A DNA stretch of 64,000 nucleotides from Sequoia sempervirens (GCA_007258455.2 VDFB02270651.1:488044905-488108904); one strand, 5' to 3'; positions 23,260 through 34,384 are shown, counted from the stretch's first letter. Numbers and translations: made by a program. Notes: generated from the letters alone by a model not told the origin.

Positions 23260-24342
23260 TCTATACTGTTTAGTTTCATTGGAGATTGGGAATTTGTATT
23301 TATTTTGATGAGTGATTATATGCAATGGTGATGAGTTTTGATGATGTGTTTGCTTGATGTGATGATGATATGGATGTGCATTTATTTCTGCAGGATGTGA
23401 TATGGATTTTGATATGTATGTAAATGATTTAATGACTAATCATCATATGCAGGATGATTTATGATATGCTCATGATGATGATTTATGATATGCTAATGAT
23501 GATGATTTATGATATGCTTATGATGATGATTTATGATGCATACTAATGATGTCATGCAGGTGGATGACCTATGTTGTGATTAATGAAAATATGCAATGGG
23601 ATATTTGAAATGATTGTAATGTGTTGGAAAATGATTGTGAAATGTAATTTATGTATGAGATTTTTGTTTTTGTATTTCTTGAATGCAATAAATAATGGTG
23701 ATGTGTTGGAGAATGGATGTTGAATCTATGAAATGCATCATGAATTTGTAGTATGTATATGATTTATGAAAATAAATGATATGTAAAATGAGTCAAATGT
23801 TTATGGAAAAATTGTCATGATAAATAAATGAGTGCAATAATGGGATGAAATGTACGATGTAATATCATGGTGATAAAAGAAAATAATAATGAGATGAAAT
23901 AATAATTATGATAAAAGGATAATGAAATGTTATGAAAAATGAAATGATAACTGTAAAATGATAAATGATAATGATATGGAATGATGATGAATTGAGATAA
24001 AATGATAATGATAAAATGAAATGAAATGATCTGATAAAATGGAATGATAATTTAGTAAAATACAATGAAATGATAATGCAATAAAATGATAGTGTAATGA
24101 AATGATAATGTATGAAATGATAGTGTAATGAAATGATAGCGCAATGAAATGATAGTGCAATGAAATGATAGTGCAATGATAATGACAATGTAATGAAATG
24201 ATAAAGAAATGATAATGAAAAACTGATGATGAAATGATGAAGATAATAAATAAGATGAAAATGGAAATGATATGAAATGGAGAAATGAATGATAAATGAA
24301 AGGATCTAAATGACATGCAAATGAATGATATGAAACTATATG
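23260..24342. repeat. ATG-rich low-complexity region of D
   Basis: Long run of GATGATGATTTATGATATGC and AATGAAATGATAATG-type words. It continues at 47209-47365 on the other side of Element C, showing that C inserted into it. Ser/Phe/His-rich frames on the minus strand are low-complexity artefacts. Confidence 0.75.
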
Positions 24343-24347
24343 ATATG

Positions 24348-25633
24348 TGTGTGAACCAAGATCCTAATACCTGCAAAACACAACAAACAAATATAATAGA
24401 CGATTGAAATACATGTTAATACCAAGATTCCCCATAAAATTCATTTAACTATGCTCAAAATAGGAATAAAACAAGAACACAATGAAAGAAGATGAAAAAA
24501 AAACTAAATCCTATTAAGAACATGCAAACTCTTGATCTTATGGGGGAGTTGGTGCCAATTTGATGTGGAAATTGGCCCTTTCCCAACTCCTATGCAAGCT
24601 TTGTTGATTTATGATGAAGAGTGATCCACTTTGATGAAGATTGATGAAAGCTCCAAGCCAAAAATCTGCATAACCTAGCTAAGAACTCAATTGTGATGGA
24701 TAGAATTTGCTAATGATTTGAGCATAGTAAGTTTACTCAAATTGTGGATGATGAAATCAGGGTATGAGCTCTTTATTTATAGAATGTCAAGATGGATGAA
24801 TTCCCAAATTTGAGCAATGTGGGACTAACATTCATCCAATGGAATGATGCCACTTGTCAATCCATGAATGGATGGAGGATGTGCAAGATTTGAGAAATGT
24901 GCCAATAAATGAATGAATTTGAAATTCAAATTTGTTGAAATGACTTGCAAGAGGGAAGGGAAATTACAATAAATTCCACTTGGCTCAAGGAAAAGGACAT
25001 GTAAGATGGATTTATTGCCTTGTTGGATGTACATGTTAACTTGGAAAATTTGAATTCAAATTTGGAGAATATTCCAAAAGATGCCTTATGAGGAAAATAG
25101 AGATTTAATAAATGAATTAAATCTATTTTCATGTGCAACTTGCAAAATATAGAGGATGGGACATGAGATGAGATTAAATTGATCAAGGGTTAATTAATTT
25201 AATGAGAGAGATTAGATGATGTGACCCATTTGACTCAAATTTATGGATTTATTTAAATCAAATAAGAGAGGAATATAATAAGAGGTTAATTAAATAAGGA
25301 TTTTGATTTATTTAGTTAAAAGAGATGGTGTTAGATTAAATCAAATAAGGTTTTAATTTATTTAATTTAATGGATAAACTTTAGATATTTAATCAAATAA
25401 ATTCATTATTTAATTAAATAGGGATAATTAGATCATATGTGATTGATTTAATTAACAAAAGAGAGAGATTTAATTAAATAACTAGTTTATTTAATTAAGG
25501 GAGGGATATTGATGAATTTAATCAGATAAGGATATTTGATTAAATGGTTAGACTGAGGGATGATTCAGGATGAAACAATGTTAGTAGTCAGGATCAAAGT
25601 GTGATATCAATCTGTATATTTTTGATGTCTACA
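24348..25633 (-). repeat. 3' LTR of Element C
   Basis: Begins TGTGTGAACCAAGATCC, ends TTGATGTCTACA, and aligns with 45999-47203. It keeps an 81-bp palindrome-rich stretch that the other LTR lost between TATTTAATTAA repeats. Minus-strand TATA-like CTATAAATAAA at about 24772-24782. Confidence 0.9.
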
Positions 25634-25653
25634 TTTTGCCCCTCTTTGAAGAG
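25634..25653 (-). other. Polypurine tract of Element C
   Basis: The minus strand reads CTCTTCAAAGAGGGGCAAAA directly before the LTR start TGTAGACATC. Confidence 0.85.
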
Positions 25654-26623
25654 ATGTACTTGTGTTGGTTCAAAGAATAAGCTTGCCCTGATCAAAAGTC
25701 AAAATTTCTTTGATTTTTTTTGGATGCCTCACTATTTCCCCAATGAAAAGAATTATGCCAGTATACTGCCCCCTTGAGAGATCGGGCAAAGAGGTTTGAT
25801 TTGAGGTTCGATCTCTCAAAAAAGAGGTTCAAGATCAGTTCAACTTGAATATTTGATGTAGAAAAATTTGGTGATGCAGACAATCATCAGCCATGGGTAG
25901 CCTCATGCCTATTTTGATATATTACACCCACTTGATCCTAATTTATACCATGACAGTTTCCTTATTGATGATATGAGCCAATGATTTTGATATGATGCAA
26001 TGATATGTTAATGCAAAGTGGTATGATGATGCATAATGTAATATGACCATAATGTGTGCAATGGATTATCTGATAATGCTTATGTGCCTATTATGAATGA
26101 TTATGCGATATGTGGTAATGTGAAATGGTTATGACATGCAAATGAATGTTATGCGAGGATTTATGTGATAAATACAATGTTATGCAATGTAATGGATGAA
26201 ATGCAATGTAAAAATGGATGCAATGTAATAAAATGGATGTGCTTATCTATAAAGAATGCTTATAATAATATTTTTATATAATGATGGAAATGTAATGCAT
26301 GTGTTTCCTATATGTTATGTTGATGCATTATTCTAATGATTTGTGGATGTAGGATCGATGATGATGGTGATGATCAACTATCATAGTACCTTGTTCGCGC
26401 GATAAGCAAGAAGAGAAGAAGTCCTTTCAACAAGACACGAGATGATAAATGTGTAAATGATGATGATTACTTGCCGAGGAGTTGGGATTTTCAAAGGGCC
26501 AATTTCCTTATGTTTGATAACACACGTGGTACAATGCATCAAGGTATTAGAAAACTAGGATGGCATTGTACCTAGTGTGATGGACTTTGACTTGACAAAT
26601 AGATAGAAGTATCCTTGTTCACA
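25654..26623 (-). other. C 3' untranslated region
   Basis: Contains the conserved pre-PPT motif (plus strand TATACTGCCCCCTTGAGAGAT split over 25762-25782) and an ATG-rich stretch (25970-26330) like that in D. No coding sequence seen. Ends at the CTTGA target duplication of E (26624-26628). Confidence 0.6.
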
Positions 26624-26628
26624 CTTGA

Positions 26629-27933
26629 TGTAGACACATAAAAATGTCCTAAGCCTTCGAGCATCATTTTTCTTCATCCTCGTCCTTCGATAATTGAATA
26701 ATTTTAGTTATTCAATTATGTTTGATTATATTCCTCTATTAATTAAATAATTTTTAATAATTATTTAATTAATTCACTTTCTAATATTTATTCTATCCCA
26801 ACCGATTAAATAAACTAATTGTGTCACTAATTTCTTCCTCTTCTTCAATAGTTAAATAAATTATTATTTATTTAATTATTTTGTCATCTTTCATCTATAG
26901 TTAAATAATTACCATTAATTATTTATCTATTCATAGTCCTTTAATTCTTCCATAGTCATAATTATAGTTAAATAATTATTAAAATCATTTAACTATCCCA
27001 TGCCACCTTCCCTATTAAATAATTAATCTAAATTAATTATTTAAGGTCTAATTTCTATCTCTCCATTTAATTAAATTAATAAATTTAATTAAATGCTCCT
27101 CTTTTCATTTTTTTCAAATAAATAATTTGAACAAATTATTTATTTTCCACTTGTCCATTTCCTCTATTTTCAAATAAATAATTTGAATAAATTATTTATA
27201 TTCCACTTGTTCATTTCCTCTATTTTCAAATAAATAATTTGAATAAATTATTTATTTTCCACTTGTCCATTTCCTCCATTTTTGGATAAATAATTTAAAA
27301 TAAATTATTTATGCACCACTTGGTCAAAGATACCCTGTCATAATCCCCTGTCATAACATTCATTTCCTGTCATAGCTTGCATGTCCCTGCATGTCCTTGC
27401 ATGCCTATCCTAGCCTGCATGTCTGTCATGGCCTGCATGTCTTTGCATGTCTTCCTGTCATGATTCCTCCAAGAATAGCATATTCTTGGTGCATCAATTA
27501 TGGACCATTGATCTTGGCATCTTTTCTAAGGTTTCATCTCAACCATCCATTTCGTAACATCCCTCTCATGCATTCCCATCCATTGATCTTGGAATCTTTC
27601 TAGAAGATTAATCTCAACCGTCCATTCGAATGGTTGTCTATAAAAGCAACCTTCCTTCTCCATTTTCAGGCTAACAGCTATTATTCTCCAACTTTCTACT
27701 TATCATTTGCAGGTATTTGCACAAGTCACACTACAAATTTGAGGGCATATTTGCAAAAGGAGAAATAGGAGAGCAAGAGAAGTGATTCAAGTTCAAGCAT
27801 GGGGAGTATTTTAATTTAATGTTTTATTTTCCTTATGCTTACTTTGTTTTCTCTTGTTTGGATGTGGTTTAATAGTGTAGGAGTGTTGGCTGTCACTTTA
27901 TCTATCCTATTTGATTTCTGACCCCATCTTACA
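26629..27933 (+). repeat. 5' LTR of Element E
   Basis: TGTAGACACATAAAAATGTCC start, CCCCATCTTACA end. U3 carries a run of about ten short palindromes, including a unit of about 55 bp tandemly repeated three to four times at 27110-27310. TATA box and transcript start region follow. A 70-aa frame at 27391-27603 is present in both LTRs but looks like chance. Confidence 0.93.
27639..27647 (+). promoter_or_regulatory. TATA box in E 5' LTR
   Basis: CTATAAAAG after the palindrome-rich U3, repeated in the 3' LTR at 36733-36741. It would drive the genomic RNA. Confidence 0.7.
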
Positions 27934-27935
27934 TT

Positions 27936-27954
27936 TGGTGAACCCGACGTGAAC
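27936..27954 (+). other. Primer-binding site of Element E
   Basis: TGGTGAACCCGACGTGAAC starts two bases after the LTR. The leading TGG fits a tRNA CCA end. I cannot name the tRNA with confidence; it is neither the tRNA-Lys type of Elements 2 and D nor tRNA-Asp. Confidence 0.7.
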
Positions 27955-28069
27955 TTTCTTGCAGAGAAATTGGTTTGTTTGTTTTGGTTGTTTTGCAGAG
28001 ATTACAGCCAAGAATGCATGCAAAATCCCGTCATCTTCATTTGAGCACAAAAAAATGGAACCATCGAAT

Positions 28070-28360
28070 ATTTTAAAACATTTTCTGGGTTTTGTAGAAC
28101 TCGTTTTCGTCTTTCTGAAATATTAAACGGTTTAAATTTCGTTAAGATTTGAGAAAGTTATGACAATTTTACTGATTGTAGTTTTTTAAGATTTAGTTTT
28201 TCAAATCCGATTTTTCTTTTGTTTATAATATTTTTGTTTTGTAGAATTTTGCAAAATATTTTTTGGGTTTTCAAACTCTATGTCTTAGCTTTTCATAGAT
28301 ATTTACAATTTAAAGTTTTGTTTAGTTGTGAGAAAGTTATCACTATTTTTAGTTTGCTAT
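28070..28360 (+). repeat. Direct repeat in the E leader
   Basis: Two copies of about 120 bp (about 28070-28190 and 28240-28360), each running from TTTGTAGAA through GAGAAAGTTATNAC. T-rich and non-coding. Confidence 0.55.
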
Positions 28361-28756
28361 TTTCATTCAAGTTTTTTTTTGGTTTACTAATCTTTTGTTT
28401 GTAGCATGTGGCTTTGGAATGGGGCTCCCAAAAATTGCTTCTTTTGGAGCAACAAAAAAATTGAGCTTTTATTTTTATTTTTTAGTTTGCTTTGATTTCC
28501 TTTTCTTAGTTTAGTTTAGTCTTTTCATTTTCTAGTTTAGTCATTTACTAACTTTTAGTTTGGTTTTTAATCTTTTGTTCTGACTTAGTTTTTTTGCAGC
28601 TTTCTCGTTGGTCCAAGGCATATATTGAAACTACTAATTTGTGGTTTTGCAGCTCCGTTAGTCGAAGACTCATTTCTCAAACAAGGTGTTTGTGATTTCT
28701 AGTTTAGGAACACTTCCATTGGTGCATTAAAATGAACATGTGCTTGATTTTGTCTG

Positions 28757-29440
28757 ACTGTGCTTGAAGGTGGTAGGTGATTATGCTCTCACCTTGTGAA
28801 AACTAGGTGATCAAAAAACTAGACCCACCTTATTTTTTGTCACCCTCACGACTTAATAATCGAAGTATCCTCTCCCCTTGCACTTTCGAGTGATCCTGGG
28901 TGTAAGATAAACTGTTATTATTTCTAGAAATGAGCCTGCCTTAAGGGAAAAAGTACTCACCTTAAGGGACGACTCGACCGGTAACAGGCTAAAGCCAAGC
29001 CACTTCCAGCCGGGATATAAAATGGGTGCTTGAGGAAAGTTCAAGTACCACGAGTGCGGATGTGTCACACGGACGAGTAGTACTCCCATAAACCCTGTTG
29101 AGCGTAACCTCTTCAGGCTGGAGTGCCACCTAATTGGTGATTAATCTCTCGCCCCATGTGTGGCCACTCGAACGGATGCCCTAACTAGACACCTTTTGTT
29201 TTAGAGGCCAACCATTTTCAGCCGTTGCTTGGTATAGTGCAGGGTACAGTATCATGCCCGAAGATACTCACTACTGACTCCCTTGAGTAGAGATAGCAGT
29301 TCTTGGGAAGTGATGACCCAAGAATCCGAAGTTGGTGTGCCCGAATGACGTTAATGAGCCGTGGAGGGGAGCCAGTGCCACCAAACTTCTAAGCTATCCG
29401 CTCTCGAGAAGGAGAGGTGTTCAGCACCAATCCGGGGTAT
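28757..29440 (+). promoter_or_regulatory. Conserved structured leader of Element E
   Basis: Aligns strongly with Element 2's leader (up to about 29183) and with C's leader (hairpin region and GTGGAGGGGAGCCAGTG at 29360-29378). An 8-bp hairpin pairs CCTTAAGG at 28939-28946 with 28960-28967 around a GAAAAAGTACTCA loop. ACCTAATTGGT near 29130 is a second small hairpin. No conserved reading frame. Likely a packaging or dimerisation signal (inference). Confidence 0.7.
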
Positions 29441-30717
29441 ATCGGTGGGCTATACCAAGTATACAAACCCTTGGCCTATTAGGATTGTGCTTGTCTCATG
29501 TGTGTTTGCGTACACCAAAACATTGTGCTTGTCAAGTGTTTTCTAAATTTTCAAACAATATACACAACATTCACAAATCTAGACACAAAACCTCAGCCAA
29601 CTCAGACTTTTCAATAAAACATCAAAACAACAATCTTAGCCTAGAAGTCTTATGTCAAAACCAAATCATGAAATTGCTCAAATCTCTCATTTCTTGTGCA
29701 CTTTAGCTTGCATCTTACCATAGGGTCATCTTTGCAAATATTTAGCTTCATCCTTAGGCTTCACCATTTGCATTTTCAATCATAAACCAAAAACTTAGGT
29801 CCTCATCTCATTTTGCATATTTTGGATTAAGACAACCTTACCTCACTTTGCAAAATATTGACTTTCAAAATTAGGTTATCATTGGACTTAGACATCATTA
29901 TCTCCTTTAGTCATTATCTTTTTGTGAGATTCTTCCAACTCAAAAGTCTAGTTAGGAAGACTCATTTGTCATTTGTCCTTGTCATTTAGTCCTTCAAACA
30001 AGTCCTTTGATATTCCAAAATTGAGACATAGATCAAGCATAGGGTGGTTAGGAAACCTTTTTCCAAATCATTTTAAACCTTTGCATTTGCATACCTTAGA
30101 TATTCAAATCATTTTAGTCCTCACCTTGCATATCTTTAAAATCCAAAATATTGTCATCATAGTCCTCATTTGGCATCTAGAATTTGCATTGGTCATTTCC
30201 TTAACCAACATTTTCACATTAGTCCTCACTATCACCTTGGCATTTGACATCCTTTCTTAACAATTTATCACCTTGCATTGGTCATTTTCCTTAGGAAAAC
30301 GTCATTATCACCTTGCATTGACATCCTCCAAAAATCCAAAACAAAAGAAAAATTAGTGTCATAACTTGTCATCATAGTCTTCATTTTCCTTTTGCATTAG
30401 TCATTTTCTTTAGACAACATTGTCATATTGCATCCCTTATTGTCAAAAAAGATCCAAAAACAGTCTTGCATTGTCATCCTTTATACAAAAAATCCAAAAA
30501 CATAGTCTTGCATTATCATCTCTTTGCATTGTCATCCTAGTCACCTTGGCTTTTGGCATACTTGCATGATCATCTCATTGCATTGTCATCCTTTATCACA
30601 CAAAAAGACAAAAACATAGGCTAGTGTCATCCTTGCATTTAGTTGTCTTTCTTATCATCCTCATTTGAGCAATCCCATTTTATGGTTGAGACTAGGCTTC
30701 AAAGATAGAGAAAACAA
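29441..30717 (+). other. Distal leader of E, dispersed short repeats
   Basis: Pyrimidine-rich region built from recurring words such as TTGCATTGTCATCCTT and CATAGTCCTCATTT. The short frames here change between repeats and are not supported. It leads to the ATG at 30718. Confidence 0.55.
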
Positions 30718-33228
30718 ATGGAAAACTTTGGACAAGATTTCAATCCCAACATTGATAATTACACCTATGACACGAACCAACATTGGACTTTTTCCAACCC
30801 ATTTCAAAATATGAACATGCAATCTTCCATGAACATGCCATTTTCATCACAAAGTCCTTCTAAACCATTCATACAAAGAGACCAAAATGGACGAGTATAT
30901 GTAAAAGACTCAAAAGCTGCAATGAAAAATCATGATATAGCCTCATTTGTAGAAAAATTAGTCTTACGTGACCCTCAAAGGTATCTATCCATGCTTTTGG
31001 ACCAAGGGGCTAAGTTACCACGAGGCTTTGACATAAATACTTTGAGACCTCCATCTGTCTACCCTCACCATCAACAGTCACTTAACATAAATCCTGCCAT
31101 TAATTCACAACAAACATCCACTTATCACCCTTATCCTAACCTTGACAAGGGAAACCAACTGTCCACTAGTCCATTACAAGTCTCCACGTCATATTCTAGT
31201 CCTTCACCTACCAATCCCATCCAACTCTACATGCCTTATCAACCATCTACCAACTCATGTCAAGTTTCTACATCATACCTTATTAATCCAGTCCAAGTCT
31301 CCATGTCCTATCCTAGTCCTTCATCCATTAATCCTTTTCAAGTCACTCCCTCACAAGCTACATTTATTCATGAAAATTCTATCATGGTCCAAAGTCAAAT
31401 CCCATTGTCTAAACTTGAGGATAAATGTCAAAACGAAAGCCCAAAGCATGACCTTATAATGTCACCCTCATGTCAAGAACAAGGTAGTCCATCCCATGAC
31501 CCTATCTTGAAGTCCATTCAAGAAGTCATTCAAGACAATCATGACATCCAAAATACGCCTACCATTGACCATACCATTGACCAAGAAGTCCAAATCCATG
31601 ACAATCCCATCTTTGACCAAGACACTACCATTGACCAAGAAATCCAAAACGATCCACTCATCGACCTTTATGCCATTCATGACCAAACATCTAAGACTAA
31701 TCCTACTCAAAATCCAAGCACATCCACTTCCAAAAATGAGACACTTGCCTCCATGAGACACATAGACGATAGTCCTCCAAAAAAAGAATCTTCCACTAGG
31801 GACATGCTTGCACTTGATCAAGTTATAGCTGAAATCATTGGACTCTATGACACTAAACATAATGATGGGTTCGACATTGCCTTGGATTCACTAACAAAAT
31901 CATCTGAACCTGACATGTCACAAGATCAGACCAAAGATATCAGTCAGAAATATGGCCAACATGAAAATGAATCTAAGACACTTTATCAACTAGGGTCATC
32001 TATCTTTGTCAGAGCAGGCTTTCTCGCAAATGAAAGTATTCCAAGTGATAGTGTCCACATACATCATGATGGGTTAGCATCTTGCTTTCAAAACGATAAA
32101 TACCCCATCGCAAACAGAATTTGTCAAAGCATGCATTATCAAGGAAAAGGACTAGGCACACATGAGCAAGGCATTCAAGAACCAATACAGTTCCAAGGAA
32201 ATTATAGACATCAAGGTCTTGGCTATTCTTTAGTTGGAAAATTAAATGATGTTAGTGGAACCTCCTCGATACTGGGGGCAACCTTGTCAGATACAAACAT
32301 CAAAATAGAGTCCATGAGTGATCCTTGTCATAAGATTGCTTCCAACACCCCATCCACCCACACCATAAACCATCATTCTCAACAACTTAAACCTTCCTTT
32401 TGGAACCAACAAAAACAAAAGTCTTACAAAGTCAAAAATCAAATTTCAAAGGCCATCGAATCAGACAAAAAGACAAGTGGACAAATGAAATTAAAATGGA
32501 TCCCAAAGAAAAGTGGATCAAGCAAAGAAAATATGTCAAAAGAAAAAGTTAATCAAAATGTGGAGCCACAAGACAAAAGGACTCCCACATATAAAAAATG
32601 TCCACCTCCTTCAAAATGGTCATCAAACAAGGCATCTAAGAATGTTGGTTCCAAATGTCGTCCCAATCAAAATTTCAAAATTCGTCATCCACCATCCCAA
32701 GTTTGGAAAATAAAAAGTGATTCATCCAAATGTCCAAACAACCTTTCCACATCTACCATCGTCCATCATAATCCTACATCTCGCCTAAAGTCTAAAAATC
32801 CCACGTCACAAATCCGTCACATCATGGCAGCAAATCTTTATCACAAGGACTCTCATGGCACTCTATTGCGATGTGCGTATTTTGATAAGGCCAACTCTAG
32901 TATCAAAAAGGATCACAATGACATTGATCAGTTGTATACAAGCGCTATGATCCTGACAAGACAACTTCTTCAGCAAGGTCATTATTGGCATATCATGGCA
33001 CCAGTCTCTACATTGACACCTCAGTGGAATCAGAACAGTCATTGGTCATCTAAAGCATCTAGGCTATCGCAAAATCAAAAATACAAAAAAATGAAAAAAT
33101 CAAAAAAATATCACCTTGATGAAAACACGGCAAGCCATCTTGGTGACACCAAAAAAAAAGTCAAGAAAATAGTAAAGAGAAAAATTTCATCCAATGGTGA
33201 AAACCTGGCAAACAGGCGCCCTAGATAA
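30718..33228 (+). CDS. Chimeric Gag / G-patch / integrase-tail protein of Element E
   Basis: An 836-aa uninterrupted frame, the only long intact ORF in the window. Residues 84-112 carry the Gag N-terminal motif shared with Elements 2, D and F (DPQRYL...LLDQGAKLPRGFD). Residues 120-400 are Ser/Pro/Thr then Asp/Gln/Ile-rich linker. Residues about 463-504 form a G-patch (SMHYQGKGLG...GIQEPI...QGLGY). Residues 590-690 are Lys-rich. Residues 714-760 (GTLLRCAYF...TRQLLQQGHYWHIM) resemble the zinc-finger region before the integrase core in Element D, without its zinc ligands. The C-terminus is strongly basic. It may bind element RNA; enzymatic domains are absent. The start is the first ATG of the frame. 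Confidence 0.8.
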   Translation: MENFGQDFNPNIDNYTYDTNQHWTFSNPFQNMNMQSSMNMPFSSQSPSKPFIQRDQNGRVYVKDSKAAMKNHDIASFVEKLVLRDPQRYLSMLLDQGAKLPRGFDINTLRPPSVYPHHQQSLNINPAINSQQTSTYHPYPNLDKGNQLSTSPLQVSTSYSSPSPTNPIQLYMPYQPSTNSCQVSTSYLINPVQVSMSYPSPSSINPFQVTPSQATFIHENSIMVQSQIPLSKLEDKCQNESPKHDLIMSPSCQEQGSPSHDPILKSIQEVIQDNHDIQNTPTIDHTIDQEVQIHDNPIFDQDTTIDQEIQNDPLIDLYAIHDQTSKTNPTQNPSTSTSKNETLASMRHIDDSPPKKESSTRDMLALDQVIAEIIGLYDTKHNDGFDIALDSLTKSSEPDMSQDQTKDISQKYGQHENESKTLYQLGSSIFVRAGFLANESIPSDSVHIHHDGLASCFQNDKYPIANRICQSMHYQGKGLGTHEQGIQEPIQFQGNYRHQGLGYSLVGKLNDVSGTSSILGATLSDTNIKIESMSDPCHKIASNTPSTHTINHHSQQLKPSFWNQQKQKSYKVKNQISKAIESDKKTSGQMKLKWIPKKSGSSKENMSKEKVNQNVEPQDKRTPTYKKCPPPSKWSSNKASKNVGSKCRPNQNFKIRHPPSQVWKIKSDSSKCPNNLSTSTIVHHNPTSRLKSKNPTSQIRHIMAANLYHKDSHGTLLRCAYFDKANSSIKKDHNDIDQLYTSAMILTRQLLQQGHYWHIMAPVSTLTPQWNQNSHWSSKASRLSQNQKYKKMKKSKKYHLDENTASHLGDTKKKVKKIVKRKISSNGENLANRRPR

Positions 33229-33885
33229 GTACCATGATGAAAACCTGGCAAACAGGCATCATGTGTAAAATAAATCATCTATGTGGACTTTTACACTTGG
33301 GGGCAAGTCATCTCATCTCCTATGCCTTCCTCTTAACATTGGCATTCATCCATTTCATCCATATCATTTCCCTCCATTTTCCCACCTACCTTGGTCTTGG
33401 CATAAAATTGGCACACATAAATCATGCTTTGGGGATAACTCTTGACATGTCAATCCTTTTGTCACAAACTATTTTGTCATTTCTATCATTATCCCTATAC
33501 GACATAGTCCTCGAAAATCATATGACAATTCCCTGAGTCTCATGTCTCTTGTCCTTTATCAAGGCCACCTATCAGTCTTTCATGTCTATCACCTATTTTG
33601 GCTTTCCCTTGTCAAATGGTCTAAGGATACTCCATCACTCCATCATCCCAACCAAGTCATTCCAAATGCAATGAGTTTCATCCATACAAGCACATTATCC
33701 AAAACATTACTTGAATTTGTTCCTAGCCCAGCTGCAAACCTTGATACCTTCGTCACATTATCGTCATACTCATGTTGTTTTGGGATGTGTCCTTCCCACG
33801 TCAAACAACATTGTCATCACCTGTCAATTGGTACTCAACTTGACTAGGGGAAAACTTTTATCATGAGACTGCAGTGGGTACCGCA
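33229..33885 (+). other. Post-ORF region of E with repeated motif and PPT-like tract
   Basis: GTGAAAACCTGGCAAACAGGC at the ORF end (from 33199) is repeated from 33237. CACTTGGGGGCAAG follows at 33290-33305, resembling the sequence after integrase in Tat elements and matched in D at about 48128-48145. One ATGTGTCCTT hairpin lies at 33781-33798. No coding sequence supported. Confidence 0.55.
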
Positions 33886-34075
33886 CGTGATCCTAAAAAT
33901 ATAAAAAGTCCTGAAAAAAGACCTAAAAATCAGAAAATGTCCTAAAAAAAGACCTAAAAATCAGAAAATGTCTTAAAAAAGACCTAAAAATCAGAAAATG
34001 TCCTGAAAAAAGACCTAAAAATCAGAAAATGTGTCTTGAAAAAATACCTAAAAATTGAAAAATGTCCTGAAGAAA
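33886..34075 (+). repeat. A-rich minisatellite of E
   Basis: About six units of about 30 bp: CCTAAAAATCAGAAAATGTC plus an AAAAAAGA spacer. Similar A-rich sense-strand arrays occur at the same place in C and D. Confidence 0.75.
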
Positions 34076-34138
34076 ACACAAAACTTCCAAAACAGAGTCA
34101 TGTCAGTTAGCACAGTCACGTCAATTTAAGTCTTGATT

Positions 34139-34384
34139 AGTCTGTCACTGTCGAACTACGTTGTCTCTGTGCATTTGCTACGTAGGCAAGGCTCATCTTC
34201 AAGCCCCCGAGACATTAGGTTAGTCCAATTAGGTTTGTCAAAATAAATCACGACTCAATCTTTCATCAACAAGACAAAGTCTTTGGTCGTGTCGAACTAC
34301 AAGGTCTCTGAGTGCATGACGTAGGCAAGGCCATCTGTCGATGGGCCCCCGAGGCCGCACTAGGTCAGTCCATTAGGGTTCATT
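34139..34384 (+). repeat. Two direct repeats with GTCGAACTACG...ACGTAGGCAAGG
   Basis: Copies at about 34139-34236 and 34278-34384 share GTCGAACTACNNNGTCTCTG, TACGTAGGCAAGG or GACGTAGGCAAGG, GCCCCCGAG and TAGTCCAATTAGG-like blocks. A similar motif recurs in 3' regions of plant Tat and Athila elements, from general knowledge. Confidence 0.65.

Noticed and set aside
23865..24376. Ser/Phe/His/Ile-rich minus-strand ORFs resembling membrane proteins
   Set aside because: Products of the ATGATAATGAAATG simple repeat; the apparent hydrophobicity is a codon artefact.
27391..27603. 70-aa ORF identical in both E LTRs (also 36486-36698)
   Set aside because: Identity follows from LTR duplication; it lies in U3 before the TATA box and has no motif.
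28757..29440. Leader as a 5S rRNA- or tRNA-derived sequence
   Set aside because: I found no match to plant 5S internal-control or tRNA A/B-box patterns.
29332..29706. 124-aa ORF in the E leader
   Set aside because: The matching leaders of Element 2 and C do not keep this frame; conservation there is at the RNA level.
31142..31860. Additional ORFs overlapping E's long ORF on both strands
   Set aside because: No motifs, and they lie inside an intact 836-codon frame.
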